Assembly (NCBI GenBank): GCA_963573385.1
Contig: CAUYLG010033066.1
Coordinates: 62,001-126,000 of the forward strand
Direction of reading: 5' to 3'
Source: Cacajao melanocephalus
Lineage: Eukaryota > Chordata > Mammalia > Primates > Pitheciidae
DNA length: 64,000 nt
Under the pieces are notes generated by a model. The model had not been told where the DNA came from, did no database searches, and saw only the letters and a list, made by a program, of their open reading frames with translations. This document shows positions 42,066 to 55,200 of this stretch, one piece after another; position 1 is the first letter of the stretch; each line of letters starts with the position of its first letter. The position numbers were made by a program, and so were the translations under genes.

Positions 42066-42245
42066 TAGTGGGACTCAAACTTGGCTGCACACTGGAAATA
42101 TTTAACGAGCTTTAATGTATACACAGACAGGGTTCTTACCCCAGAGATTGTAGTTTAATTGGCCTAGGTGTAACCTGGGCATCAGAGTTGTTAAAAGCCC
42201 CTGGGTGATTCTACTATCAGCCAGGATTGGGATTGCCTTGTCCAA
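42066..42245 (+). mobile_element. MER20 DNA transposon (hAT-Charlie)
   Basis: 'actcaaacttggctgcacac', 'agagattgtagtttaattgg', 'ctaggtgtaacctgggcatc' and 'aaaagcccctgggtgattct' run in MER20 order, with degraded inverted ends. Some MER20 copies are known to act as enhancers or insulators in endometrial cells; whether this copy does cannot be seen. Confidence 0.85.
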
Positions 42246-42485
42246 TGTATGTTTTGCAACAGAATATTTGATGTATAATAACAGTTCAGTTAATAGCACC
42301 TATTTATAGAATTGGCAATTATTAACAGTATTTTGATCTTTCCTCAAATCAGGGTATCATTGGTTTTCCTTGAATCTTCTTGAGAAGTGATACATAGAAT
42401 ACTGTGATGCCATTATTTTTTAAAATTAGAGAGCTGCCCAATCAGATTGAAAAGATGAAGTTCTGTTTCTTTCATTGTAAAAATT

Positions 42486-42604
42486 TTCTAGACTATAATC
42501 ATTTTGAAGAAAGGGGCTAAGTGTTGCCTTTGTGTACCCAACACTTAGCATTATGCCAGAAACACATTATGTACTTTTAAAATTGTTGGTTGAATAAATG
42601 ATTA
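42486..42604 (+). mobile_element. L2 3' end, plus strand
   Basis: 'tagactataatcattttgaa', 'acccaacacttagcattatg' and 'gttggttgaataaatgatta' are the L2 terminus with its characteristic gaataaatga-type end. Confidence 0.8.
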
Positions 42605-42995
42605 TTAATAGATTTGTTTGTTTCTCATAGATGAGAAAAGTAAAATAGATTAAGAATACACAGATACAATCTGTGAATGTGGCCTTAGTTCCCTGAAAGC
42701 CACTAAGAACTAAAGGTACAGGAGCAAGCACACCAGCAACTCCACCGATTTCTTTGGCTTGTTTATCACACTGTATAGCTGTCACACAGTCATGCACATT
42801 CCTTTCTTCCTAATTGAAAATAAAGAAAGGTAGAAAAACTCTGGATTTAGAAAGTCCTATTTCTCTTGACTTTTGGATATCTCTGAAGAAACTAAATGTG
42901 AATCAAAGCCCTTAACCATACACTTTAAATTTTCTAATGGGCTCAGACCTTGTTACCACAATATTCACATGTGCAAAGCAAATATGGCTTTTATA

Positions 42996-43026
42996 TTATT
43001 TATTTATTTATTATGTATTTATTTAT
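42996..43026. repeat. (TTTA)n simple repeat at an Alu tail
   Basis: Tandem ttta/ttat units form the copied tail of the adjoining minus-strand Alu. Confidence 0.85.
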
Positions 43027-44289
<1,263 letters not shown>

Positions 44290-44432
44290 TTGTCTATTTA
44301 TTAGTTATCTCTCTCCCTGAAAAACTGTAATTTATATGAGGACAGGCATTTTATTGGTCTTATTAACCATGTACACTTACCACCTAGAATAGTGGTTTTT
44401 CGCGTAGATAGTATCATTAAATTGTTCATTGA
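44290..44432 (+). mobile_element. L2 3' end, plus strand
   Basis: 'ctgaaaaactgtaatttata', 'gaggacaggcattttattgg' and 'cacctagaatagtggttttt' follow the L2 3' text ('actgtaagctccatgagggcaggg...cctagcacagtgcc'). Confidence 0.65.
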
Positions 44433-44918
44433 TTTACATATATAAAAATATACGGATGATTTCACTAATTTACTTTTCAGCTTTGGGCTGAGAACAAACT
44501 AAGAAAACAAGACATAAGGAAAAAATGAAATGATACAGGTTTCATAGTCTAAAAATATTACATATGCATACTTTTATTTGCTCTTATGGTAAAATAAATC
44601 CAATAGAATATTTGAAATTTAAGGTTTAGAACACATAATTTTATTTTAATTATTTATAAACACACATATACATAATGTAGTTAATATATTTGTATTTTTA
44701 TATTTGTTTAGATAAATTATAATTAATTTGGATGAGATTTTGAATAATTTTCAATTGCCACTGTTCTTATATGAATTTTTCAGATTTTCTACTATCATGT
44801 TTCATGTATAACAGAAACAAATAAAGCATATCATATCATACTTTGACTAGTTTCTGTTATATATGTCTGTGTGTGTATACATACCTGCACTATATATGTA
44901 TATGCACATATACACATG

Positions 44919-45348
44919 CTGTTGACTGTTGAACAATGCAGAGGTTAGTGGTACCAATCTCCTGCACAGTCAAAAATCCAATATAATTTTTGACTTCCCA
45001 AAACTTAATCAATAATGGGTTACTATTGAGTGGAAGCCTTATTGATAATATAAACAGTTTATTAACTCATATTTTATATGTCCAATATATTATATTCTGT
45101 ATTCTTCCAATAAAGTAAGGTAGCGAACAGAAAATATTATTGAGAAAACCATAAGAAAGAGAAAATATATTTATAAATTTATCAAGTGGAAGTGGATCAC
45201 ATAAAAGTCTTCTCATTCCTTGTCTTCACATTGTTTAAGCTGAGGAGGAGGAAGAAGAGGAGAGGTTGGTCCTGGTATATCAGGAGTGGCAGAGGCAGAA
45301 GAAGGTGGACCCATGCAGTGTAAAACTGTGTTGTTAGAGGGTCAAAAA
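44919..45348. mobile_element. Tigger/pogo-type DNA transposon (Tigger2/MER28- or MER8-like)
   Basis: Degraded inverted ends (ttgactgttgaacaatgc at the left, gtgttgttagagggtcaa at the right) enclose 'gtcaaaaatccaatataatt', 'ccttattgataatataaaca', 'ttccaataaagtaaggtagc', 'tcaagtggaagtggatcaca' and a gaggaggaggaagaag tract. That is the order of a known Tigger-derived non-autonomous element. The family group is sure; the exact name is not. Confidence 0.75.
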
Positions 45349-46734
45349 TACATATAAATACATGCAAGCATTCATTTTAATATACCTGAAATTATATGTG
45401 GCTTCATCAAGAGATTGATGTGGTCCTAAATGAATTCCTATGGAAACTAAAATCTTAATTTTTACAATGTCTTTGAATAGTTTTTAAAATATAATCTAAA
45501 CCCTCTAATATTCATTGTCACAGGGTAACTGTAGATGTTTTGGGGGGAATATTGAATAGATATAATAATTTAATATAAACTGGATGTGTTTATTTTCACT
45601 TTTTTTCCTGAAGAAAGGTGGAGACTTTACATTTTTTCCATTTTTTCCAGAGGTGAGCTGGCTAGTCCTCGGTACTTTTCTGGTTGATTGAGTTATAGCA
45701 CAATGCTGTAGTTTAACACTAATTTTATTTTTCAAATTTTAGCTAATAGAAGAAAAAAAATCAGTATTATCCCAGATATGTATAAACTGCATGCCAAATT
45801 TTATTCTGGAGTGAATTTTTTGTTAGCATTATAATCCATTAGAGAGAGATTTATAATGGGAATGCTGACAGATCGCTTCAGTAGCCATATGGAAGCTCCT
45901 TAGCTGATTCATTAATATCTAACGAAGCTAGTCCCATGTCTTTACAAATCAAATTCTTCCTCTCCAGTGGAGATAGGTCAAAATATTGAAGAAGGCTTGT
46001 GCTCTCTGTAGAAATGAAATAGATGATGCTGACATCTCCATTGGTTTAATGAGACTGTGGCAGCAGAGTGCTGCTGGATAGAGTACTTTGTCAAAGTGGA
46101 CTGAGGTCTATTTTTAGGCAATGTGGGCTGCCTTTTATATTCATCCTACCTAAGAGCAGGGAGAGTGCAGCAAGTTCCTGGTTACTGAAATAGAAAAGGC
46201 AGGATTGAAAGCAGCTCAAATTTGATCAGCACCTAAGTCCACCTGAATGTCACCAATTCTTCATCTTACCTTAAAATGATTTATTTATTTTTTTGCTATT
46301 ATGAGACTTCCATTGTCTTTCATTGAATATAACAGCAATCCTAGAGTTGAACCTCATTAAAATAACCTACTTTGTGATTTTGTTGCTTTTTTTCTCCTAT
46401 AGTTACAGGTGTCTTGTGAAAAATTCATGTTGGTTTGACAATTTTTATATATCTTTTCAGATAGAATTGGGTATGTTGTCTTAAGGAGATTTTTATATTG
46501 TTAAAAATTATACTGAACTGTGCTCATATACTAATTTCTATTAAAAGTAGAAACAATTTAGAATCTGTGCAATCAATACTGCTAGTTTGGCCTTGCTTTT
46601 AATGGGTTGTATGTTACCTTTTGAATCTGTGGATATATGTGCCTTTCTTATGAGCTTTTATTTCCTGATCCTTCATTGTGGATAAGTGGGAAAATGTAAT
46701 TCTATATTGAGATATCAATGGGCTTAAGAATATA
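45349..46734. other. Unassigned AT-rich sequence
   Basis: No recognised feature. Confidence 0.4.
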
Positions 46735-46915
46735 TACATTAGAGAGCCTAGGTTCAAAACCAGTTTACCACTTACTAAATACGTGATCTTTTGCAAATGA
46801 TTTGACCTGTCTTTGTCTTGTTTACCTCATTGGAAAAATGGAGATGATAATAAATGAATACATGAAAGACACTTAAAGTAGCGCATACTTCATCCTAAAT
46901 ACTAAGTAAATATGA
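46735..46915 (+). mobile_element. MIR SINE, plus strand
   Basis: 'aggttcaaaaccagtttacc', 'acttactaaatacgtgatct', 'tgcaaatgatttgacctgtc' and 'cattggaaaaatggagatga' are the MIR core and tail. Confidence 0.85.
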
Positions 46916-47044
46916 CCTTTTAAATTCAAAACTGAATGTTATTACACCAGTCACTATGTAAGTTAACTAACATGCAATATGAATTTAGTAAAATAATTAT
47001 CATCTAAAATTTAGTTTCCCATTTTTAATAAACTAGCAGTAGTT

Positions 47045-47170
47045 TACTGGGTTTTTTATTATTGTTGTTGTTGTTTAGTTTTGTTATTCCTTTTGCGGAG
47101 ATGGGGTCTTGCTATATTGCACAGGCTGCTCTCACACTCCTAGGTTCAAGCTATCCTCCCGCCATGCTCT
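47045..47170 (-). mobile_element. Truncated AluJ/monomer-like fragment, minus strand
   Basis: After a gtt-rich patch (47058-47075), 'gagatggggtcttgctatat', 'tgcacaggctgctctcacac' and 'caagctatcctcccgcc' match a single reversed Alu arm of the oldest type. It ends abruptly at about 47168. Confidence 0.65.
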
Positions 47171-47629
47171 GTAGTTTGTTTTTACTATTTTGATTAACAA
47201 CAACTACAACATGTGCCCTACAAATAGGACATAATTTTATAATTGTAATGATTTTCTCCAAAGTATGTAAGTAAATATTTTGAGGAAGAATCAAGTGTCA
47301 CACTCCAGGTACAGACATTCAGCTGTGAGATTTCAACTAAATAACTGGATTTACAATGTGCTTTCTTAATCTGACACTGGATTAAAGTGGAGTTTTAACA
47401 TTTACATGTAATGGTCATCAGTGAAAGCTCATAAAAATAGTGCATCTCTCCATAGATGCAAAAATTAACATGTGTACCATTAACAGCAAGATTAATGTAG
47501 CAATATTTATTGTGTGCATTCTAGTATTTAGTTTTTGTCCTACATTAAAAGTGATCTATCTTTCCTAATGCCTAGTAAATGAGGATGGAATATAAAATGA
47601 TTAACTAATTGTGTTTGATGTTAATGGTT
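47171..47629. other. Unassigned sequence
   Basis: No recognised feature. Confidence 0.35.
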
Positions 47630-48028
47630 GCGTTAAAAAGTCCCCACACATAGTGACTTTAAACAATAAAATCATCCTCCTACTTTCTGTGAGTTAAGGG
47701 TTAGACAAGGCTTAAATGGGTGGTGTGGCTCAGAATCTCTCATGAGTTTGCACTCAGATGTAACCTGAAAGCTTTGGGAAGGTATAGGGTTCTATTCCAA
47801 GGTGTCTCCTTCGCATGGCTGGGAAATTGGTGCTAGTGGTTGAGGGGAGGTCCCACTTCCTCCCCAGGGCTCTCTCCTCATACTGAGTGTGTCCTAATAA
47901 CGTGGCTTTTGGTTTCCCCTAGAGTAAGTGGCCCCAAAATAATCCATATATATATATTTATATTTTCTAATGTCATATAGTAACACTTCTGCCATATTCT
48001 ATTCATTAGAATCAGAAGACTAAATCTA
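47630..48028 (-). mobile_element. Ancient MLT1-like LTR, minus strand, left piece
   Basis: 'gtgactttaaacaataaaat', 'tggtgtggctcagaatctct', 'gtttgcactcagatgtaacc', 'cttctgccatattctattca' and 'ttagaatcagaag' are the reverse of the same LTR group as the one at 2660. It is interrupted by the Alu at 48029. Confidence 0.6.
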
Positions 48029-48347
48029 GCCTGGGTACTGTGGCTCAAGCCTGTAATCCCAGCACTTTGGGAGGCTGAGGCAGGCAGATTACTTGAGGTC
48101 AGGAGTTCACGACCAGCCTGACAAATTTGGTGAAACCCCAACTCTACTAAAAATACAAAAAAAAAAAAAATTAACCGAATGTGTTGGTGCATGCTTGTAA
48201 TCCCAGCTACTTGGGAAGCTGAGATATGAGAACTGCTTGAACCTGGGAGGCAGAAGTCACCGTGAGCCAGGATCACATCACTGTTCTGAGTCTGGCCAAC
48301 AACAACAACAACAAAAACAAACCAAAAACAAAAACAAAAACAAAAAC
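48029..48347 (+). mobile_element. Alu SINE, plus strand, with an (AAC/AAAAC)n tail
   Basis: Complete but diverged Alu ('ctgggtactgtggctcaagc', 'gcttgaacctgggaggcaga'). The last part of the right arm is shortened, and the tail has become an aac/aaaaac array (about 48298-48347). It split an older LTR. Confidence 0.93.
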
Positions 48348-48470
48348 AACTAAAAGTCCAGCCTAAATTTTATGGGCAGTCAGTAGGGGAATAGTCTTTT
48401 GTAGTCTTTACCTTTTGGAGAGAAGAGTGTTAAAGAATTTTTTGGAATAGTTTATAGTGACTACACTAAT
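48348..48470 (-). mobile_element. MLT1-like LTR, minus strand, right piece
   Basis: 'gtccagcctaaattttatgg' and 'cagtaggggaatagtctttt' correspond to the reversed 'caggcccagattcaagggg...gaatagac' segment that follows in this LTR group. Confidence 0.5.
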
Positions 48471-51298
48471 CTAATTGTATTAAACATTGCAAATAGTTTC
48501 TTAAGGTTTGTTGAAAACGTAATTTGTGAAAATGTTGACAATATAATACATTTAGTTATTCTCATTTATGTTTTAATTACTTTATATTTTTCTTTAGTAG
48601 TTAGAAATGTGAATTTTATTAATTTATTTTTTCAACTTAATTTTAGAATCATAGGGTACAATTACAGGTGTATGACAAAGGTTTATTACATGATGCTGAG
48701 GCTTGGAGTACAAAAGAATCTATCTCCCAGGTAGTGAGCATTGTATCTAATAGGAAGTTTCTCAACCCTTGCCTTGCTTCTTCCCTTTACCCTCTTACAT
48801 CCCCCGTGTCTGTTTCCATCTTTATGTTCATGTGTACTCAATGATTAGCTCCCACTTACAAGTGAGAAAATGTGGTATTTAACTTTCTGTTTCTGTGTTA
48901 ATTTGCTTAGGATAATAGCCTCCAGTTGCATCCATGTTGCTGCAGAGGACATGATTTCATTCTTTTTTATGGCTGCATAGTATTCTATGGTATATATGTA
49001 CTACATTTTCTTTATGCAACCCACTGTTAATGGACACCTGGGTTGATTCCATGTCTTTGCGATTGTGAATGGCGCTACAATGAACATACAAATGCATATG
49101 TCTTTTTGGTACAATGATTTTTTTTTCCCTTTGTGTATATACCCAGTAATGGAATTGCTGGGTTGAATGGCAGTTCAACTCTTAGTTCTTTGAGAAATTT
49201 CCAAACTGCTCTCCATGGTGGTTGAACTAAGTTAGATTACCACCAACAATGTACAAGTGTTCCCTTTGCTCCATAGCCTTAACAACATCTGTTAGAGTTT
49301 GACTTTTTAACAAAAGCCATTCGGACTGGTGTAAGATGACATCTCATTGTGGTTTTGATTTGCATTTCTCTGATGATTAGTGATAATGAGCATTTTCATG
49401 ATTGTTTTCTACTTGCATGTATTCTTTTGAGAAGTGTCTGACCATGTCCTTTTCCCACTTTTTCATGGTGTTATTTGTTTTTTGCTCATTGTTTCATTTA
49501 ACTTCCTTATAGATTCTGGATATTGGGCTTTATAGATTCTGGATATGGCATAATTTCTGAATATTTTCTCCCATTTGGCAGATTGCCTGTCTATGAGTTT
49601 CTCTTGCTGTAAAGAAGCTCTTTAGTTTAGTTAGGTCTTACTTGTCAATTTTAGTTTTTGTTGCAGCTGGCTTTGAAGACTTGGCCATTAATTATTTGTC
49701 AAGGCTGATAACAAGAAAGTATGTTCCAGATTTTCTTCTAGAATTGTATAGTTACAGTCTTACATGTAAGTCATTAATCCATTCTGAATTAATTTTATGT
49801 ATGGTTGATAGGTAGGGATTCACTTTCATTCTTCTGCGTATGGCTAGCCAGTTATCCCCACAATATTTACTGAATAGGGAATCTTTGCCTCATTCCTTAT
49901 TTTTGTTCACTTTTCTGAAGATCAGATGGTTGTAGGTATAGGGCTTTATTTATGGAATTCTTTTCTGTTCTGCTGGCCACTATATCTGGTTTTTCTTCTA
50001 GCCTCATGATGTTTTTGTTCCCATAACCTTGTAGAACAGTTTGAAGTCAGGTAATATAATATCCCCAGCTCGTTTTTGGTTTGTTTTATTCTTGGAAATA
50101 CCTTTTGCTATTCAGGTTTTTATTTTGGTTCCATATGAATTTTATAATAGTTTTTTTTCTAATTCTGTAAAAAAATGACATTGGTAATTTGGTAGGAATA
50201 ACACTGAATGTTTAAATTTCTTTGCGTAGTATGGTCATTTTAACAATATTGATTTTTTTCTACCCATCAGCATAGAATGTTTTCCCATTTTTATTCAGCA
50301 GTGTTTTGTTATTCTCCTTGTCGAGTATTTTTTTACCTCCTTGGTTAGCAGTATTCCTAGGTATTTTTTTTCATAGCCATTTTAAATTGATTTGCATTCT
50401 TGATTTGGCCCTCAGCTTGCCTTTTATTGATGGATATAAATTCAACTGAATTGTGTGTATTTAGTTTATATCCTGAAGCTGTACTGAAATCATTCATCAG
50501 TTGTAAGAGCCTTTTGACAGAATCTTCCTGGTTTTCTAGATATAGAATTATATCACTAGCAAAGAAAGATAGTTTGACTCCTTTTTCTATTTGGATGCCT
50601 CTTTATTTTTTTTATCTTGTTTGATTTCTCCAATTAGGACTTCCCATACTATGTTGAATAGCAGTTGTGAGAGTGAGCATCCTTGCCTTGTTCCAGTTCT
50701 CAAGAGGAATGGTTTTCAGTTTTTGCCCATTCAGTGTGATGTTAGCTATGGGTTTGTCATAGATGGCTCTTATTGTTTTGAGGTATGTTCCTTCAATGTC
50801 TAGTTTGCTGAGGCTTATTTCATGAAGGGATGTTGGATTCTATCAAAAGCTTTTTCTGCATCTATTGAGATGCCCATATGGTTTTTGTTTTTAATTTGGC
50901 TTATGTGGTAAATCACGTTTCCTGATTTGCATATGTTGAACCAACCTTGCATCCCAGGAATAAAGCTCATTTGGTCATGGTGAACTAACTTTTTGATGTG
51001 CTGCTGTATTCAGTTTGCTAGGATTTTGTTAGGGATTGTTTTGTCTATGCTTATCAGGGATATTGTCCTGATATTGTGTCTCTGCGAGATTTTGGTTTAA
51101 GGAAGATACTGACTTCTAGTTGGAGAAGAGTGCATCCTCCCTTGATTTTTTTGAATGGTTTCAGTGGGATTGGTATCAGTCTTTGTACATCTGGTAGAAT
51201 TTGGCTATGAATCCATCTGGTTCTGGGCTTTTGTCGTTATTGTTGTTGTTGCCGGAGTATTTACTACTGATTTAACTTTGGAACTCGTTATTGGTATG

Positions 51299-51733
51299 TT
51301 AGGTTTTTAATTTTTTCTGGTTCAATCTTGGGAAGTTGGGTGTTTCCAGGAATGTATCCATGTCCTCTAGACTTCCTAATTTGTATGCATGGAGGTGTTC
51401 ATAATAGTCTTTGAGGATCTTTTGTATTTCCGTAGGATAGGTTATAATACCATCTTTGCCTTTTCTAACTTTAGATCTTCTCTCTTTTCCCTTTGTTAAT
51501 CTAGCTAGAGGTCTATACATCTTGTTTATTTTTTCAAATAAACTTTTGATTTTGATTATCTTTTCTATGAAATTTTGCATATCAATTCTTTCCAGTGCCT
51601 CTCTGATTTTTGTTATTTCTTTTCTTCTGCTAGCTTTGGGATTAGTTTGCTCTTGTTTTTCTAATTCCTCTAGGTGTGATGTTAGATTATTAATTTGAAA
51701 TCTTTCTAAGTTCCTGATGTAGGTGTTTAGCAC
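51299..51733 (-). pseudogene. L1 ORF2 protein fragment (between endonuclease and RT)
   Basis: The longest open stretch in the window, 144 codons on the minus strand. It matches ORF2p between the endonuclease and the reverse-transcriptase domain, including KNLTSHLEEL-type text, ITKIREALERID, IFEKINK-type text, RPLARLTKGKERR and GSLEDMDTFLETPNFPRLNQ. It is part of the L1P at 48615-55200 and is not an independent gene. Stops on either side end the frame. Confidence 0.92.
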
Positions 51734-52397
51734 TATACATTTCCCCTTAATCCTGCCTTAGCTGTATCCCATACATTTTGATATGTTGTGTTCCTGTTTT
51801 TATTGATTTCAAAGAGTTTTAAAATTTCTGCTTTAATTTGTTGTTTACCAAAAAGTCATTCAGGTGAAAAGTGGTTTAATTTTCCTCTAACTGTGTAGTT
51901 TGAGAATTTCTTGGTATTGATTTCTATTTTTATCATATTGTGGTCTGAAAGTATGTTTGGTATCATTTTGATTTTTTGGAATTTATTAAGACTTGCTTTA
52001 TCATTGAGCATGTGGTTGATGTTAGAGTATGTTTTGTGTACAGATTAGAAAAACCTGTATTTTGCAGTTGTTAGGTTGAGTATTCTGTAAATATCTATTA
52101 GGACCAATTAATCAAGTGTTGAGTTTAAGTCCAAAATTTCTTTTAGTTTTCTGCTAGTTTCTATCTAGCACTGTTAGCAGAGTGTTGAAGTCCCTCACTA
52201 TTATTGTGTAGCTGTCTAAATCTTCTTATAGTCCTAGAAGTACTTGTTTTATAAATGTGGGTGCTCCAGTGTTGGTTGCATATGTATTTAAGATAATTAT
52301 GTGTTCTTGTTGAATATTTTATTATTATGTAATTTCTTTCACTGTACTTTCCGACTGTTTTTGGTTTAAAGCTAGCTTTATCTAATATAAGAATATT

Positions 52398-52691
52398 GAC
52401 TGGGTGTGGTGGCTCACACCTGTAATCCCAGAACTTTGGGAGGCCAAGGCAGGCAGATCACCTGAGGTTAGGAGTTTGAGACCAGCCTGACCAACATGGA
52501 GAAACCCTGTCTCTATTAATAATACAAAAATTAGCCAGGCGTGGTGGTGCATGCCATTAATCCCAGCTATTTGGGAGGCTGAGGCATGAGAATCACTTGA
52601 ACCTAGAGGCGGAGTTTGCCGTGAGCCGAGATCACAACATTGCACTGCAGCCTGGGCAACAAGAGCAAAACTCCGTCTCAAAAAAAAAAAA
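52398..52691 (+). mobile_element. Alu SINE, plus strand, inside L1P ORF2
   Basis: Complete Alu ending in a 12-base A run. 'cacctgaggttaggagtttg' is AluS-like. It lies within the reversed ORF2 coding region, close to its start, so it postdates the L1P. Confidence 0.97.
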
Positions 52692-53047
52692 TTAACCTGT
52701 GTTCTTTTTGATTTTCCGTTTGTCTAATAGGTCTTTCTCCATCCCTTTTCAGCCTGTAGGTGTCATTACATATGACATGGATCTCTTGATGGCAACAGCT
52801 GGTTGGGTCTTATTTCCTTTTTATTCAGTTTTCAATTACATGCTTTTTAAGTCAGGTTTTTAGATCATTTCCATTAAGTTTAATGTCGATCTGTGAGTTT
52901 CGATCCTGTCATTGTGGTGTTAGCTGGTTGTTTTTGTAGACGTCATGGCGTAATTGCGTTATAGTGTCTGACTGCTATGTACGTGTGTTTTCGTGGTAGT
53001 AGGTATTGTTCTTTAATTTCTGCTTTTAGTATTCCCTTAAGGACCTC

Positions 53048-53236
53048 TTATAATACTAGTCCATTGGTAACAAATTTACATATTGTTTGATTGTCTGAAA
53101 AGGATTTTATTTCTTCTTCACTTATGAAACATCTGGTTGAATATGAAATTCTTGACTGAAATTTTGCTTCTTTAAGGATGCTAAATATAGACCCTCTATA
53201 TTTCCCAGCTTGTAATGTTTCTGCTGAGAGGTCCAC
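53048..53236 (-). pseudogene. L1 ORF1 protein C-terminal fragment
   Basis: A 62-codon open stretch starting MDLSAETLQAGKYRGSIFSI and continuing FQSRISYSTRCFISEEEIKS. It matches the conserved C-terminal domain of the ORF1 RNA-binding protein. It confirms the order 3' UTR, ORF2, ORF1 from left to right on this minus-strand L1P. Confidence 0.92.
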
Positions 53237-54265
53237 TGTTAGCCTGATGGAGTTTTCTTTGTAAGTGACCTCACACTTCTTTTTAGCTGTCCTTAATATT
53301 TTTTTCTTTCACATTGACCTGGAGAATCTAATGACTGTGTGTCTGGGGGATGTCCATCTTATATAGTATCTCATCGGGTTCTGTGAATTTTTAGAATTTG
53401 CAGATTGGCCTCTCTAGTGCAATTGGGAAAGTTTTTATGGACTGCGTCCTCAAATACAGTTTCCAAGTTGCCTACTCTCTCTACTACTCTCTCAGGAATG
53501 CCAGTTTGTCTTAGGTTTGGTTTCTATGTATAATTCTGTAATCTCTAAAGGATTTGTTCATTTCTAAAAATTCTTTCTATTTTTGCCTGACTGAGCTTAT
53601 TCAAGGGACTTGTCTTCAAGATCTGATATTCTTTCTTCAGCTTGGTCTACTCTATTGTTAATGCTTCAGACTGAATTATGGAATTCCTGTAGTGAAAATT
53701 TTAATTCCAGGAGTTCAATTTGGTTCTTTTAAAAAATGGCTATGTCATCTTTCAAGTAACTCTTGGAGCATTTCCTGGATTCATTTGATCAGGTTTTAAC
53801 TTTCTTCTGAATCTTTGAGCTTCCTCGCCTCCCAGATTCTAAATTATATACCTATCATTTCAGCCATTTCAGTGGTTGAGCTATTGTCAATCTATTATAT
53901 TATGGGGAGCTACAGTGATTGTTTGAAGGTAAGAAGACACTCTGAATTTTCGAATTGCCATAGTTAATACACTAAATCTTCCTCATCTGAAAGGAATGGT
54001 ATTCCCTTATCTTTTTTGCAGTTGCTTTTGTTTTCATGGGGCTTTTTTCAATATAATTTTTATTTCTCTTAAGAGTTTGTGGTGTAAGTTGAGTATAGAC
54101 GATTGGCTTCATTTCTGGATACTTTCAGAGGGCTAAGTATCTGTACGGGATATGTATTTGTGGTTAGATTCCTGCACTGGATTTCACAGATGATATGTGC
54201 TGGAAAAATTGGTTTTGGTGGTGTAAATCAGGCCACGTCCTGGTAGACAGCATTTAAGAACAAAG

Positions 54266-54719
54266 ACCTGTAAGCAACCCAAATGCCCACAGACGATAGA
54301 GTGGACAAGGAAACTGTGGCACATATACACCATGGAATACTATGCAGCCATAAAAAATGATGAGTTTGTGTCCTTTGTAGGGACATGGATCAATCTGGAA
54401 ACATAATTATCAGCAAACTGACACAAGAACAGAAAATCAAATGCCACATGTTCTCACTCATAGCTGGGTGATGAAAAATGAGAACACATGGACACAAGGA
54501 GGGGAGCATCACACACTGGGGTCTGTTGTGGGGGGCCAAGGAAGGGACAGTGGGGGTGGGTGGGGAGGTTGAGGAGGGATAACGTGGGAAGCAATGCCAG
54601 ATTTAGGTAACGGGGGGGAAGGAGGCAGCAAACCACATTGCCGTGAGTGTACCTATGCAACAATCCTGCATGATCTGCACATGTACCCCAGAACCTAAAG
54701 TACAATAAAAAAAAAAAAG
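54266..54719 (+). mobile_element. Short L1P 3' end, plus strand, inserted in the larger L1P
   Basis: 'gcaacccaaatgcccacaga', 'catggaatactatgcagcca', 'atgttctcactcatagctgg' and 'gcacatgtaccccagaacct', ending in an A run at 54707-54718, form a 5'-truncated L1PA-type 3' end. Target copies aagaacaaag (54256-54265) and aagaacaatag (54720-54730) flank it. A G-rich tract (54531-54575), typical of the L1 3' UTR, lies inside. Confidence 0.95.
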
Positions 54720-54730
54720 AAGAACAATAG

Positions 54731-55200
54731 CCAGCAGTTAGTCATTTACATAGCTGCCTGCCTGTCTTGTATTTCAACACATTTGCAATGGTATTCTGTG
54801 GTTGGGGAGAAGGTGGTCAGTTGGTGATAGATGATCCCCTTATCGAGTTCATCCATGGGCCTTAGGGACACCCCAGTCACTGGTGCCACACCCATATTTC
54901 CTTAACCCCTGTCAGGCTATGCTCCCTTCTCCCTTGGAGACAGCCAGAGCCAAAGGTTAGGTCACCAGGAGTACTGCAGCTCTCTGGAGACCCACCGGGC
55001 CTCTGCTTGGCAGAGTGGGTTGTGGTATATGTCTGCGGGTGGTGTACTGATGCTCAAGGGTGGGAGATTTCTGGGCAGGGTAGTGTTGCTGTGAGCGTGC
55101 AGCAGGGATGGCACCCATGGCCTGCGGTTTTTTGTCCATTAGATAGCTGTGGAGACTGCCCAGCCTGTGTTCCCTCAACCAAGTATTCCCATTTTATATA
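54731..55200 (-). mobile_element. L1P, minus strand, 5' UTR end
   Basis: GC-richer reversed 5' UTR text ('gacagccagagccaaaggtt', 'tgtgagcgtgcagcagggat', 'ggagactgcccagcctgtgt') continues the L1P interrupted at 54255. The L1 5' UTR normally carries the internal promoter; here the strand reads leftwards. The right edge is uncertain. Confidence 0.75.

Larger units (their letters stand above)
48615..54255 (-). mobile_element. Nearly full-length L1P, minus strand (main part)
   Basis: The reversed 3' UTR starts with a T-rich tail remnant at the left ('ttattaatttattttttcaa'). It is followed by complete reversed ORF2 (start codon complement at about 52910-52912, reading gatcctgtcat), ORF1 and the 5' region. 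The L1 is interrupted by an Alu at 52398 and by a short plus-strand L1 at 54266, and continues to about 55200. Without the insertions it is about 5.8 kb. Stops and indels occur throughout. The divergence suggests an old primate (L1PB or older L1PA) copy. Confidence 0.88.

Noticed and set aside
47878..48276. 132-codon minus-strand frame
   Set aside because: It is Alu sequence (48029-48347) running into an old LTR.
54531..54575. G-rich tract as a novel G-quadruplex promoter
   Set aside because: It is the well-known G-rich tract of the L1 3' UTR within the 54266-54719 insertion.
54454..54705. 83-codon minus-strand frame
   Set aside because: It is the complement of an L1 3' UTR segment.
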